This document shows positions 11,001 to 20,898 of a stretch of 64,000 nt of DNA, piece by piece; the first letter of the stretch is position 1, and every line of letters begins with the position of its first letter. Location of the stretch: positions 5,119,001 to 5,183,000 of the forward strand of contig JAWQUS010000020.1 of the NCBI GenBank assembly GCA_036365455.1, read 5' to 3'. The DNA comes from Macrosoma leucophasiata (Eukaryota; Arthropoda; Insecta; Lepidoptera; Hedylidae). The notes under the pieces are model-generated. The model ran no database searches and had not been told where the DNA came from. It saw only the letters and a list, made by a program, of their open reading frames with translations. The position numbers and the translations under genes are program-made.

Positions 11001-14000
11001 TGAATAATTTGGTATCATCATCAGAGTACACAAATAAATTCAGGATTTTAAGAAGTACTTTTGAACTGACAAATCGGTCTGTCTAGTTGGTGACTGTGAG
11101 TGTAAGCGTCTTTTTTTATTTATTTTATTTGTGTTTCGAATTTGGGTGTTTGTGTACATGTTGTGTGTGAACAACGGCACCCACGACACAGATACCCTAG
11201 TGTAGGGCTGTGAGTGTAAGGATATTTATTTATTAACTTTTGTTTTTTACCTCTGTACTAATCACCAATATTTCCATAGGTGGAGATGTCTTGCCATCAT
11301 CATAATCAACTGGCATCTTCTTATATTTTCTTTTCCTTCTAGCATTAGCTGGTCGTGTCGGGGAGAAGTTTTCATTGAATGAGTCTGATTCAAAGTTGCC
11401 GATCTGACAGTAATGTCTTGATTTGAGATTCGTGGATTTGTGCAAGTTGAGCTGAGGGTCGTCTGAGTCGGAAAATGGTTGTGTGATGAGTGGAGCCTGC
11501 GGTGGACTGCTTGAACTGCCATCTTCTACTATGCTTACCGATACTGCTGCTGCTGAAACAAATGATGTTGAAATTTATAACTGACAGTATGTATAAAAAA
11601 ACTTAAAATACACTGTGACATTGTAATGGTTACTTTTCCGGAGTAGAATATATATAGTATAAGGACAACTGGTTGGCCACTAACCCTTATCTCCACCAAC
11701 CCGCATTGGAGCAGGGTGCAGGAGTAAGCTCCAGGCCTCCTCCCAAGGGGAGAGACTTGTGTCCAGCAGTGGGACGTATCAAGGGTTGCCAAAATCAGTG
11801 TTGTGCATCAATAGGGGAAAATATGGCGTGATGATAGTTTTATTGCAGGACGCTGCTCCTCATCCCATGTTGTTATATTTACTACCACCCTACTGGAATG
11901 GTTTGACCACCATTGTTTGGTTGACTGACTGCACTAGCGGAAGTCTCATCCAGTAGAAGAAAAATTTCTGTTCGTTGGGGTCTTCACGTCTCACGTCCCG
12001 AAATTAAAGGAAATACAGTAATTAAATGAAATTATTATTATCTACTAATTATTTTTCTATGATTGTTCTCATTCTGATTCAATGTTCCAATTTTTGGTTT
12101 GGCATAACGCCTGGATGAAAAATGTATGATTTCTTTGAAAACTTTTACACTCTGTCATTTATTTGGGGCAGAAATTAGTTGTTGTAGATTTATAACATTT
12201 TTGTTTGAAGCATATTATTTTAAAACATGACATACCTACATCTTCATAAAAGAAATTTAGCAATTAGTTTTTTTGGGTTGATAATTACATAGAATATTGT
12301 ATATTTTTACATAAGACTGATGGTCGAATATTCAAACGTCACTCAATTTTAAGCAACCCTCAAATGAGCGCTATCTCTATCGTTTGAACGTGTTTTATAA
12401 AGAAAGAAGACTTATAAGTCCCACTTAGATTTGAGTGACGTTTGAGTAATTGGCCATGAATCACTCGGAGCTTCCCTGGTATGAAGAGCAGGGTTCAAAG
12501 TGATAATAGGGATGATGACTAGTTTTTTTTATTACAATTTTAAAAAGTATAGGAGAAAAAATATATTGTTTTTGAAACATGTCATCTACTCAACATCTAA
12601 TATTTTTTACATATATAACAATTCAAAATGTGAGTTGTGAAACAACTCAAAATGGCTCATATGAAATGACTGGATATTTTGTTGTTGCGTTTGAGGTAAA
12701 ACCTGTGAATTGTAGGGTGATATCAAAATAAAATATCCTCATTAGAACTGTGTTAATGTAAAAACATTATATCTACTTTAAAGTTGAAATTCTTTTATCT
12801 AAAGAAGAAGAAGAAAAAACATTTATTGGCGCAGCCGATCAAATACTGCATAGAAAAACAATAGAAAAAAAATTAAACATTTAAAATACAAGTCGGTTGG
12901 TACGACAAAAAAAAACAACATTTATGAAAGCATTGACATTATAACACAAAAAAAGAAAGAACACTGTTAATATAAAAAAAAATAGGTACCTTGTAACAGT
13001 AGAAAAAAAAAACAAGATCTCATGGCTGCACCAAATAGTACCCAGTTCAGCATAATGTCAAGCCGGAGCCTGGCGCTGGTTTTCAAGTATCAGTATCTTA
13101 TACATTTCAATGCGAATAATAATAATTAATATTAGTTGATAATTATCTGCTGGCGATGCCTTCTAAGAATAAGTTGGACTGCCCATAGAACAAACGCATC
13201 CATACTTAAAGAACTTAAAATAAAACAAAGGCTCTCGTCGACTGTCCAACTACGAGTCCTCAAGTTCTTTGGACACGTCACCCGTAAACCCGACTCTATG
13301 GAGCGCCTAGTAGTACAAGGGCGAGTGGAAGGCAAATGATCACGGGGTCGGTCCCCAATCAGGTGGACTGACCTTATAAAAACCTGGCTCCTGCCAGTTG
13401 TGGTTGGATGATGGAGGACCATCACAGAGTGTACCCGCAGTGCCACACATAGAGACCGGTGGAGAGCAATCGCGAACACTGAGAAACCCATAATCACGAC
13501 CACTCTGCCAAGAGTGAACGACTGAGAAGAAGATAGTTAATTATCTTGGTAATATTAATAGCAAAAAGCTACCTTCATACATGATCAGACGTTTCAGATG
13601 CTCTGCTACTACTAGAATCAAACAAGGAAGAAGAGGGGAGATTCTCTAGTTGTTGTATTTGTTTATTTATTTATTTAAGCTGTTTATTCAGAGAAATTGT
13701 TATAATTAGGTGTAGTTATATTGATTATTTTTATTTATCTATGTGCCTTTGTGCAAAAGCCTCCCCCAGTTGTCTCCACTCATCTTTGTATCTGCTTCTC
13801 TCGTCAACGTTCTACCTGCTATTATGCATTAACAAACATTAATTTATGAATCAGCACGGAATAGGGATGATGACTACGTATTTTTTTTTTTCCTTAATGG
13901 CAACCGCCAGGAGGCATAACTGCCAGCATCACGTCTGAATTCAAGAAAATATACAGCGATATGAAAAAAATGAACAGCATTACAAATTTAACTGTATCTG

Positions 14001-17000
14001 AAAATAACACAAATGTTAGACTATTTTAACACACAGTTAGTTTGAGTGAATAAATATAACATATACAATATTTACATTTATCACTAAGAACAACCACATT
14101 TACAACTTATTCCTATTTTTATGTACAAAATATACAATTGATCTTAGAATTTTGGGATTGGAATTGGACAGGAATAGTAGGGTGGGGATATTGATAGGAA
14201 AGGGAACAAGTTTCTGTAGAGTTTTAATTAATTGGGAACAATCGTGTGAGGGGCAGGAAAAAAAGATGTGGTTGACATCCCCATCATCCAGACCACATTC
14301 GCAGATGGATGATTCCCTGATCCTGAGCTTGTGTAAGAATATTGGAGAACAACAGCAACTACTTTGTATCACATGACATAAAAGGGACTTGCAAATGAGA
14401 TATAATGATATAAAAATTATGAAAATTCGAGTTGAATCGTATGAGATAGAAGAACTTAAAAGTGTCGAAAATTCGTGAACATAAAAGTTAGGTTTAAATT
14501 AAAAATAATTTCACTTTAACATTCTATAAACGATATCCAACAAATTTTAATAAGAATGTTTTTACAAAAACGCAGTATTGACGAAGATATTTTAAAATGT
14601 TTTGATTTTACCATCCAATTAATTCACAAGTTTTAACTCTAACGTGACGTCAGAATAGAGTATCATTTTGTATGAGCCGTTTTGAGTCATTTCACAACTC
14701 GCAACGTTTTGAAAGGCAATATTAATTTATTTTTCCTATAAGACTTTTTGAAATTACAATTAAAAAAGAAAAGTCATCATCCCTATTAGGGTTGTTGAGG
14801 AAGTGATTATGAGGAAGAAGAGGAGGAAGAGGAATTGTGATGCGCCAATTTGGAGGATGCGGATGAGGAAGAGGATATTTTTATGAGGAAGAGGATGAGG
14901 ATGAGGAAGAGGAAGAGGAAGAGGAAGAGGAAGCAGATGACATAATAATAATAGCAACCCTTGAAACGTCCCACTGCTGGGCACGAGTCTCTCCCCTTCT
15001 TGAGGGGAGGTCTGGAGCTTACTCCACCACGCTGCTCCAATGCGGGTTGGTGGAGTTACTTGCAAGGGTTAGTGGCCAACCCGCTGTCGGATGTTTTCAA
15101 ACCGCCCATAAAGCCTCCGACAAGGTTTAACGACTGCTATCTGTCGATAGCAACCGGGACCGTCGGCGTCCTGCTCTCCGAAGCACGAAAATGCGCATTT
15201 TAATTTGCCACTAGTGGTCACCCGTCACACACCCGACCGCACCCGTATCGCTTAATCGAGTAGATCGCTTGAGTTCTACACCAGCCGGGAGGCCTTGCGC
15301 GCTACAGAAAGATGAGAAGAGGATGATACGAAGATATAAATACTAGCGGACCCAACCTAAAATCCGCACGTGGTTGGTCCACTACAAAATGCTCTTTTAA
15401 TTATTTTTACTATTAATCTAAAATCTAAACTATTCTCAAAACACATAGGATAAAAAATCATCAAAATTGGTCCAGCAGTTAAGGACGAGTTCAGTGACAT
15501 ATCTACACAACGACATTGCTAAGGCCTTTGACCGGGTCTGGCACAGGGCACTTCTCGCGAAACTTCCATCCTACAGTCTTCCCGAGAGGCTATGCAACTG
15601 GACAGCCAGCTTTCTGTCTGAGCGTTATATACAAGTCTTAGTTGACTGTCAGCGCTCAGACAGACTACCTATCAACGGTGGTGTGCCGCAAGGCTCTGTG
15701 CTATCTCCCACGCTTTTTCTTCTGCGCATCAAATGTTGGAGGAAAAATCCAATTTTCATTGCTATACCGATGATAGTACGGGATATGCACACTACACTAG
15801 CCGTGCAAATGCCTCTCGGACACTTATCGAGGAAAGAAGGACTAGACTTGTGTCTAAAATCGAGCACTCTCTGGAGCGGGTCTCGGATTGGGGTCGACTT
15901 AATTTAATGCAGTTCAACCCCTCGAGGACACAAGTCTGCACGTTCACCGCAAAAAAACGCCATGCATTGTAGCACCACAGTTCCAGGGCATTTCGATCGC
16001 CGTTGGTAAGAGTATCGGTATCCTGGGCGTTGACATATCGAACGAAATGCAATTTGGGAGTCACATTGAGTGTAAGACCAAGTTGGCATCCAAAAAGCTA
16101 GGGGTGCTTAACAAAGCCAGGCAATATTCACTTTCACCTCGGGGCAGCTACTACTACTCATACTCATTTGTGGGCGGGAGCCCCCAAATACTAGCTTGGT
16201 CTACTTGACTCCCTACAAAAACGCGCCGTTCGTATTGTTAACGATTCAGGACTTGCTGACAGGCTCGAACATCTGAGCCTACGCAGAGACATTGGGAGTA
16301 TGTGTGTGTTGTACCGTCTCTACAATGGTGAGTGCTCTGCTGAACTGTTTGACATGGTGCCACCATCTATTTTCCTACACCGTACTACCCGCCGAAGAGA
16401 GAAGTTCCACCCACACCGACTGGACACCTGGCGGTGCGCAACGGTGCGGTTTTTACGTTCGTTCTTGCCCAGAACGTGTAAATTGTGGAACGAACTTCCC
16501 TCTGAGGTGTTCCCTAGGTGCTACATTAAGAGCTGCGCTACATTTCTTCAAAAATGGCGTCAAAGGAGTCCTTCAGGGCTGGCAGCACATTGGCAACTCC
16601 CCTGGTGTTGCAAATGTTCATAGGCGACGGTGACCACTTTCCATCAAGTGGCCCGTCTGCTTGTCTGTCAACCTACAGACATAAAAAAAACACACGCACA
16701 CCAAAAAAAAAAGATGAGTGAATGACACTATTTTATTTAGGAATTGAAATGAAAATAAGAATGCAGTCTTTATTTCTTTGTTAATTAGGTATTTAAGTCA
16801 AACATTATTAATCAAAATAAAAGAATTGAATACTATTAATCGAAATTTATTTTAAACAGGGAGGTTAATTTTTATAAAAAAAATATTTGGACGCTGTTTC
16901 CCCAACAACCGGTTTTATAGCTCATCATATACCAATACAGCATTGCTAAAAAGTCGTTTGCTGGTACATTTGATGGAAGAGAAGATAGGTATTGTAAAGA

Positions 17001-17795
17001 TACAGTTCTGTAAAGCCCCAAATATTTCGATTTTTTAAGTGGAGTACGCGTATAAGCACAATAATGTATGTCAATAAAATTAAAACAAACAATCAAGGAA
17101 CAGCACCGGTGGCGGGTGGGAAGGTCTCGCTCGCCTGTTCAGCCTGGCACCGTGCTGCGTCGTGTGCGTTGCCATCGATACGCAACATGCATGCGCAACA
17201 AAATTCCTCATAAATTCTGAGAAGAGGATTTTTTTATTTTAATTTTTGAGGATGCGGAAACGTTTGAGGAATCCAATATATTGCGGAACTGCCTCATTAT
17301 GAGGAAGAGGAAGAGGAATCCTCAGCAACCCTAATCCCTATTATCAAGTATTAGCAACTTTGAGAATTATCCATGTTGATTATGTTGATAATTGTGAACC
17401 CTAATAGAAGGAAAACCCATCCCTTTATAAAATTACCTTTTCATTGCTACCTCTTCTGTTTGCACAGAATATATGTTTCACAACTTTTCTATACATAGTT
17501 ATAAAGAAATATGTAAAAATTACTAGCTTGCATATACCTATAATGCTTCATTAGGTTCAATTTGACATTATAGAATTGGGATATCACAAAATATTATATC
17601 AATTTTGATAAGTATACCCGAAATTCAGAAGAACTAGAGAGGTCGAGCATATTTCTTAGTAAAAAAAATGGACTAACGCAAATTTCCCGCAGACCTGGTC
17701 CGTCGACGGAGCCCCAACTTGCGGTTGAAACGTTCCTGCCGCCCGCAGTCGCTCTCCTCCAGCGCCAAGTTCAGGTCATGAGATAACCGCTCCAT
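7810..17795 (-). CDS. GPATCH2/GPATCH2L-family nuclear protein
   Basis: Five coding exons: 17678-17795, 11251-11552, 10323-10405, 8762-10102, 7810-8053; 695 residues. All junctions keep frame. The start ATG (17793-17795) gives MERLSHDLNLALEES, matching the N-terminal signature of vertebrate GPATCH2/GPATCH2L. Family blocks follow: SDSDD (about 67-71), ESDSFNEN, the basic RRKRKYKK (about 111-118), an acidic serine stretch ending REGDDELTDW (near 360), a CRRIREERPGF block (near 545), and a C-terminal HKRRC. No G-patch glycine motif is visible, as in GPATCH2L. GPATCH2 proteins are nuclear and linked to RNA processing; the exact role here is inferred. Intron 3 starts with GC. Intron 1 (6.1 kb) is filled with nested transposons. 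The large exon and family are firm; exon 1 linkage rests on matching phase. Confidence 0.88.
8175..8400 (-). repeat. Family A repeat, diverged copy
   Basis: Inside intron 4 of the GPATCH2-like gene. It keeps AAGCTTGCAGTTC, GATGACTGCAG and the CACGATAGTGCTGAACACTA core, but the head end is lost. Confidence 0.65.
8566..8640 (-). repeat. Repeat D fragment
   Basis: Matches the conserved GAGACTCGTG...CAGCAGTGGGAC segment of longer copies at 11650-12005, 14945-15330, 44990-45235 and 47945-48400. Confidence 0.6.
8762..10102 (-). CDS. GPATCH2-like gene, large central exon
   Basis: This 1341-nt exon encodes most of the protein. The acceptor ATTTTACAG precedes 10102 and the donor AG|GTAATT follows 8762. 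Reading frame continues upstream of 10102 only into intron, so the apparent hydrophobic N-terminus of the uninterrupted frame is not part of the protein. The product is rich in Ser, Lys and acidic residues, typical of a disordered nuclear protein. Confidence 0.9.
10323..10405 (-). CDS. GPATCH2-like gene, exon 3
   Basis: An 83-nt exon coding for about 27 residues ending GKQKQD, with an arginine split across the junction. Its donor reads AG|GCAAGT, the consensus of the rare GC-AG intron class. The following acceptor at 10103 restores frame. Confidence 0.75.
10500..10785 (+). repeat. Dispersed repeat, family A, full length
   Basis: In intron 2 of the GPATCH2-like gene. Complete head, core and A-tail; very close to the copies at 3131-3423 and 59033-59328. 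Confidence 0.8.
11090..11235 (+). repeat. SINE body lacking its tRNA head
   Basis: Shares GGGTGTTTGTGTACATGTTG-like and AACGGCACCCACGACACAG segments with the SINE at 4893-5100. It ends 16 bp short of exon 2 of the GPATCH2-like gene. Confidence 0.6.
11251..11552 (-). CDS. GPATCH2-like gene, exon 2
   Basis: The acceptor TTTGTTTCAG ends at 11553 and the donor GAG|GTAAAA follows 11251. The first two bases complete a codon with one base from exon 1. It carries SDSDD, ESDSFNEN and the basic block RRKRKYKK, all at the positions expected for the family. The start of the exon is a CAG repeat, so an alternative acceptor a few bases along is possible. Confidence 0.85.
11650..12005 (-). repeat. Repeat D, long copy
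   Basis: Includes the reverse complement of the CCACTGCTGGGCACGAGTCT block and a distal part (TGGAATGGTTTGACCACCAT) also found at 34150-34330 and 47945-48060. This type of sequence is widespread in moth genomes. Confidence 0.65.
12321..12455 (+). repeat. MITE-1, copy 3
   Basis: Same orientation as copy 1, with ends GGTCGAATATTCAAACGTCA and TGACGTTTGAGTAATTGGCC. Confidence 0.75.
13136..13530 (+). pseudogene. RTE-type non-LTR reverse transcriptase, 3' fragment
   Basis: The broken frame reads RISWTAHRTN, LKFFGHVTRK, then after a stop and frameshift IRWTD and DRWRAIAN. This order (GHV block, RW block, terminal WRAI) is the C-terminus of RTE-clade retrotransposon polyproteins. It is 5'-truncated and has in-frame stops. 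Confidence 0.65.
14100..14372 (-). pseudogene. Non-LTR retrotransposon C-terminal fragment
   Basis: The 90-codon frame contains SSICECGLDDGDVNHIFFSC, the Cys-x-Cys-Gly...His...Cys pattern found after the RNase H domain of jockey/LOA/I-like elements. Only this tail survives. Confidence 0.6.
14945..15330 (+). repeat. Repeat D, long copy
   Basis: Begins GCAACCCTTGAAACGTCCCA, contains CTGTCGGATGTTTTCAAACC and TTAACGACTGCTATCTGTCG, and ends in the CACCCGACCGCACCCGTATC block. It lies inside the hAT-type element. Confidence 0.7.
15467..16690 (+). pseudogene. Jockey-like non-LTR retrotransposon, 5'-truncated and frameshifted
   Basis: Reverse-transcriptase blocks appear in order across several frames: DIAKAFDRVWH (finger/palm), GGVPQGSVLSPTLF, then YTDDSTGYA (the catalytic Y-x-D-D loop as YTDD), and a C-terminal part with FLPRTCKLWNELPSEVF. 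The 3' end has TCAAGTGGCCCGTCTGCTTG and an A-rich tail at 16682-16690. At least three frameshifts separate the blocks, so it cannot encode a working enzyme. A second fragment of the same family is at 51546-51865. Confidence 0.8.
17678..17795 (-). CDS. GPATCH2-like gene, first coding exon
   Basis: ATG at 17793-17795, then 39 codons (MERLSHDLNLALEESDCGRQ at the start). The proposed donor is TTGC|GTTAGT at 17677, phase 1, which matches exon 2. An alternative donor earlier at ACCAG|GTCTGC has the wrong phase. The similarity to the vertebrate family N-terminus supports the start. Confidence 0.75.
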
Positions 17796-18479
17796 AATCA
17801 CACAACCACGTTCATTATCACAAACATCAACAATCTAGAACATACCATACCGGTTAGTTTTGTTTACCACTTTACACAATATCTCACTTTACTGATTCCT
17901 TTCACATAGACGCACCAGTTATCTTTAGCCACTATTTCGTCATTTTTTGTCACTTTCACTTCAATCAAAAGTTTTTATGCGTACAACAAAGTATATAAGT
18001 ATTAAGTATACGTAGAATCGTGGTCTTACATTTCCAATCTTTTGATCTCAATTTATAAAAACTTTAATAGATAATGTATGGATAACCTTTCTTCGAAACA
18101 GTTCACATTCACACAACACAACCACCTTATTTATTTTATTCGTCAAAAATAAATATTAATGAACAATCGTAGGTATCATAGGTACCTTACCTATGTAGAA
18201 AAATAATTTACAGAATGAAATTGAATGTACATAGGTGGGTACATAGCTTAATTCAATTCATAAATTCGATGAATTGTAAAATAGAAAGAGAGAACAATAT
18301 AACAGTGAGAGACAGTGACACTAGTGATGTACTTGTAGAATTCCTTTTTTTTTATACATTAATAATTTGTTTACGGCTATGGATTCATGTAATTTACAGC
18401 CAATCTTGAGTGACTTTTATATCCTTAATTTCTTTACAAAAAGCAAAGCAGCAAAATAATGAAAATGAAGCAATAAAAT
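17796..18479. promoter_or_regulatory. Upstream region of the GPATCH2-like gene
   Basis: AT-rich sequence just 5' of the minus-strand start codon, with no other gene seen. The promoter presumably lies here or further up, in the 2.9 kb shared with the divergent Cut8-type gene. No convincing TATA box or initiator was identified. Confidence 0.3.
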
Positions 18480-18760
18480 AATGAAAATGAATCTTATTAC
18501 TACCGAGTAGCGCAAGTTATGCTACGTCACACTGCGACAGTGTGTGTGTGTGTTAAGGTAGATTTTTGTTTTATGTGTGGCCGTAGGTAGAGGTAGGGTG
18601 TAAGTATGTGTAGGGTGTGCATTGCACACTGTTCGTACAAATTGAGGACGACTTATTTCTTGAATTAAACATGTAATTTCAGTTCATGTATTATGATTAT
18701 AACTCGATTTTCTAATCGGGTGTATGAGAGTATGAATTATTATTATTACATGTTGTTTAA
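18480..18760 (+). repeat. Helitron-related internal sequence
   Basis: About 280 bp matching 26255-26535. Shared blocks are AGGTAGAGGTAG, GTTCGTACAAATTGAGGACG and GATTATAACTCGATTTTCTA. The 26-kb copy ends in a Helitron-like terminus; this one lacks that terminus. Confidence 0.6.
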
Positions 18761-19656
18761 TCAAAGATTTGCAGACCCATATCATGTGGTACTCCTTTCC
18801 TTTGTTCTCCATGTGCTGAACACAGCCACTTTGACACTTTGACATTTTTGACTGTTGACCAAAGCTTTGGCTTCGGTTGTCAAAAATCGCGCCAATTTTT
18901 CTTTTTTGAGTTTCTTTCTTCATTGTTTTGCTTGGATTTGTTTTTGATAACAAGAATCAAGTTCTAAGGTGCGTATATTGTTATTATAGTCAAAATTATT
19001 AATAGATATGTTAATAATACAGGCGTAAATTTATATTCAATACGTTAATAGCGTCTGATCAACTTTTTATGTGTTGCATGGTTACAATTAAGACACGGAA
19101 ACGAAAAATTGTAGCATTGGAAATGTAATAAAGTCGTTTTTAACTATTATATGCCTATAATGTGTTCTGTGTTAAATTGTTGTGTGAAATAAGTTTACAT
19201 TAGACCTTCAGTTTTCATCATAAATTATTTAAATTATATATACATTATTTCTTACTCTATTCCAAGTTTTATTACATTGATAACTTTGCTGGGGATATTT
19301 ACCAACCTGTAATATACTTAACATATGTACCCAACTGCCTAAATGCATGTGGGGCCACGCAGTGTAGGGTGTACATGGAAAGCAAAGTAAATGCATTATA
19401 AGATTTTTGTATCAATCTACTATTACTTGTAAAGTTCTAGAGCCTGCTTAACTGTGATAAATTTCCATATGAATTTGTTACCTTAATTTATCTTTGAATT
19501 TTAAATGTTCAAATACAAAATATTTTTCATGATTTAGTTTTCCACTTTGCGAGCTTGATTAATACATATGTTCAAGCCAAATTACAGCTTTCTAAGCTAA
19601 GCTGCAGATAGATGAATGAACAGACATGGCAAAACTACATTAGAACAGGGTAGTGA
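18761..19656. other. Intergenic stretch, no gene seen
   Basis: AT-rich. An 89-codon minus-strand frame (18684-18953) overlaps the Helitron-related repeat and has no recognised domain, so it is not called. Confidence 0.4.
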
Positions 19657-19985
19657 CAGTGCCGGATAAAGCCGGTGCGGGGCCCGTAGCAAATATGACC
19701 ATGGGGCCCTAGAGTTACATTGCCTACTGAAATTTAGGATGTAAATAAAACAACATTTACGAAAAGGAATCGAAAACAAATTTAGGGGATTCCCCCTTGT
19801 AAGTATTGTGGTATTGCCAACTTGCAACAAAATAATATAGGTACCTATATAATTAGAGGTCAACGCTCCCTTTGAGAATAGCGAAGGTGTATTACATTTT
19901 TTTTTTTTGGGCACAGGCACGGGGCCCCCAATGGCGCGGGGCCCGTAGCATTTGCTACTCCTGCTATATGGCTAATCCGGCACTG
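19657..19985. mobile_element. Non-autonomous hAT element (329 bp)
   Basis: Inverted ends CAGTGCCGGATAAAGCC and GGCTAATCCGGCACTG, flanked by a perfect 8-bp target duplication GGTAGTGA at 19649-19656 and 19986-19993. CAGTG-type ends with 8-bp duplications identify the hAT superfamily. The inside is non-coding, with GGGGCCC-rich subterminal repeats. Confidence 0.85.
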
Positions 19986-19993
19986 GGTAGTGA

Positions 19994-20708
19994 TGACCTG
20001 TGTTGACATTATATCCAAATTGGTTCTCTCTATCTTATAAATTCTTACTTGGCCTACATGTGTCCATTACATCCATCTAGAGAAACGCAGGGCAGAGGTG
20101 CAACATTACATTTAAATGATTGAACTGGCCTTTAACTTGTCACCCAACAAATATTGATTGCGTGTGCGCATCGGGTTGCCACTGCTCAACATTGTTCAAC
20201 AAACGTCACGGGGCTGGCCTTACAAATAATTGTTAAAGTACCCTGTGTAACCAAGCTAGGCTATAAAACTTAATACTTTCATAAATATAATAATTTAAAG
20301 TAGCAGCAGCATTCTATCTATTTGTGTACAGTCAGCAGCATGAAATGTAAAAATAGCTTATGCCTCACTATCTATCATAAAATTGTCCATCTCAATAAAC
20401 ATACATTAGATACATTTTAGGTATAGAATGCTTTGTCTTTGTCAGATGAGAGATTAGAAACACTACCTAAAATATGTTTATGAATAAGGGGGATTGTGTT
20501 TAATGATACACAACCACGATTGGCCATATCGTCTAATGGACCACCATATCATGAAATTATCGCATTTCTTGATATGGGCAATAAGGCTGTCATGACTGGC
20601 TGGTTTCCATACTTGATATCGTGTCTTACTGGCGTAAAGTAGACTATAATGATTATTTGACGCATATGTAATAAGTATTCTGTGAGTAATGTTTCAGTGT
20701 GGTGGATA
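19994..20708 (+). promoter_or_regulatory. Upstream region of the Cut8-type gene
   Basis: About 0.7 kb between the hAT element and the start codon, with no other gene. It becomes GC-rich only at the coding start. No clear TATA box is seen. Confidence 0.3.
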
Positions 20709-20898
20709 ATGGAGGGGGCGTCACCGGAGGTGCCGCGACGAACTCGTGCAGCCCTCGCCGAGATCCCCGCTCGCCTCGACCGACTCCGTGTGACTCCACT
20801 GCGCCCTCTTACAAACACCAGGGAACTCTCGCCGTCGCTTCCCCCAGGATATCTTAGCCCGGCTCCTTCGCCTGACGAGTTGCTTATACAGCAAAGAG
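20709..20898 (+). CDS. Cut8-type gene, exon 1
   Basis: Sixty-three codons plus one base, GC-rich, encoding MEGASPEVPRRTRAAL and a proline/serine-rich stretch. It ends at GTGAGT. Reading through the donor reaches a stop at 20997-20999, so intron retention would give only a short product. Confidence 0.82.

Larger units (their letters stand above)
14787..17333. mobile_element. hAT-type element with GAGGAA-rich ends, itself invaded
   Basis: Inverted ends TAGGGTTGTTGAGGA and TCCTCAGCAACCCTA, flanked by the 8-bp duplication ATCCCTAT at 14779-14786 and 17334-17341. Eight-base duplications and TAGGG-type ends are typical of hAT transposons. Both subterminal regions are GAGGAA-rich (14803-14940 and 17300-17320). 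The inside is occupied by repeat D (14945-15330) and a jockey-like fragment (15467-16690). No transposase was seen, so this is a non-autonomous element. Confidence 0.65.
12501..17346. mobile_element. Long-terminal-inverted-repeat element with nested insertions
   Basis: The left end TGATAATAGGGATGATGACT is matched by its reverse complement at the right end, which is interrupted at 14786 by another transposon and resumes at 17334-17346. Similarity between the two arms continues inward for roughly 180 bp (12501-12680 versus 14640-14786). Inside are an RTE-type fragment (13136-13530) and a minus-strand non-LTR fragment (14100-14372). No transposase frame was recognised, so the class is unknown. 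Confidence 0.55.

Noticed and set aside
18684..18953. 89-codon minus-strand frame
   Set aside because: Overlaps a Helitron-related repeat; no domain; stops and repeats around it.
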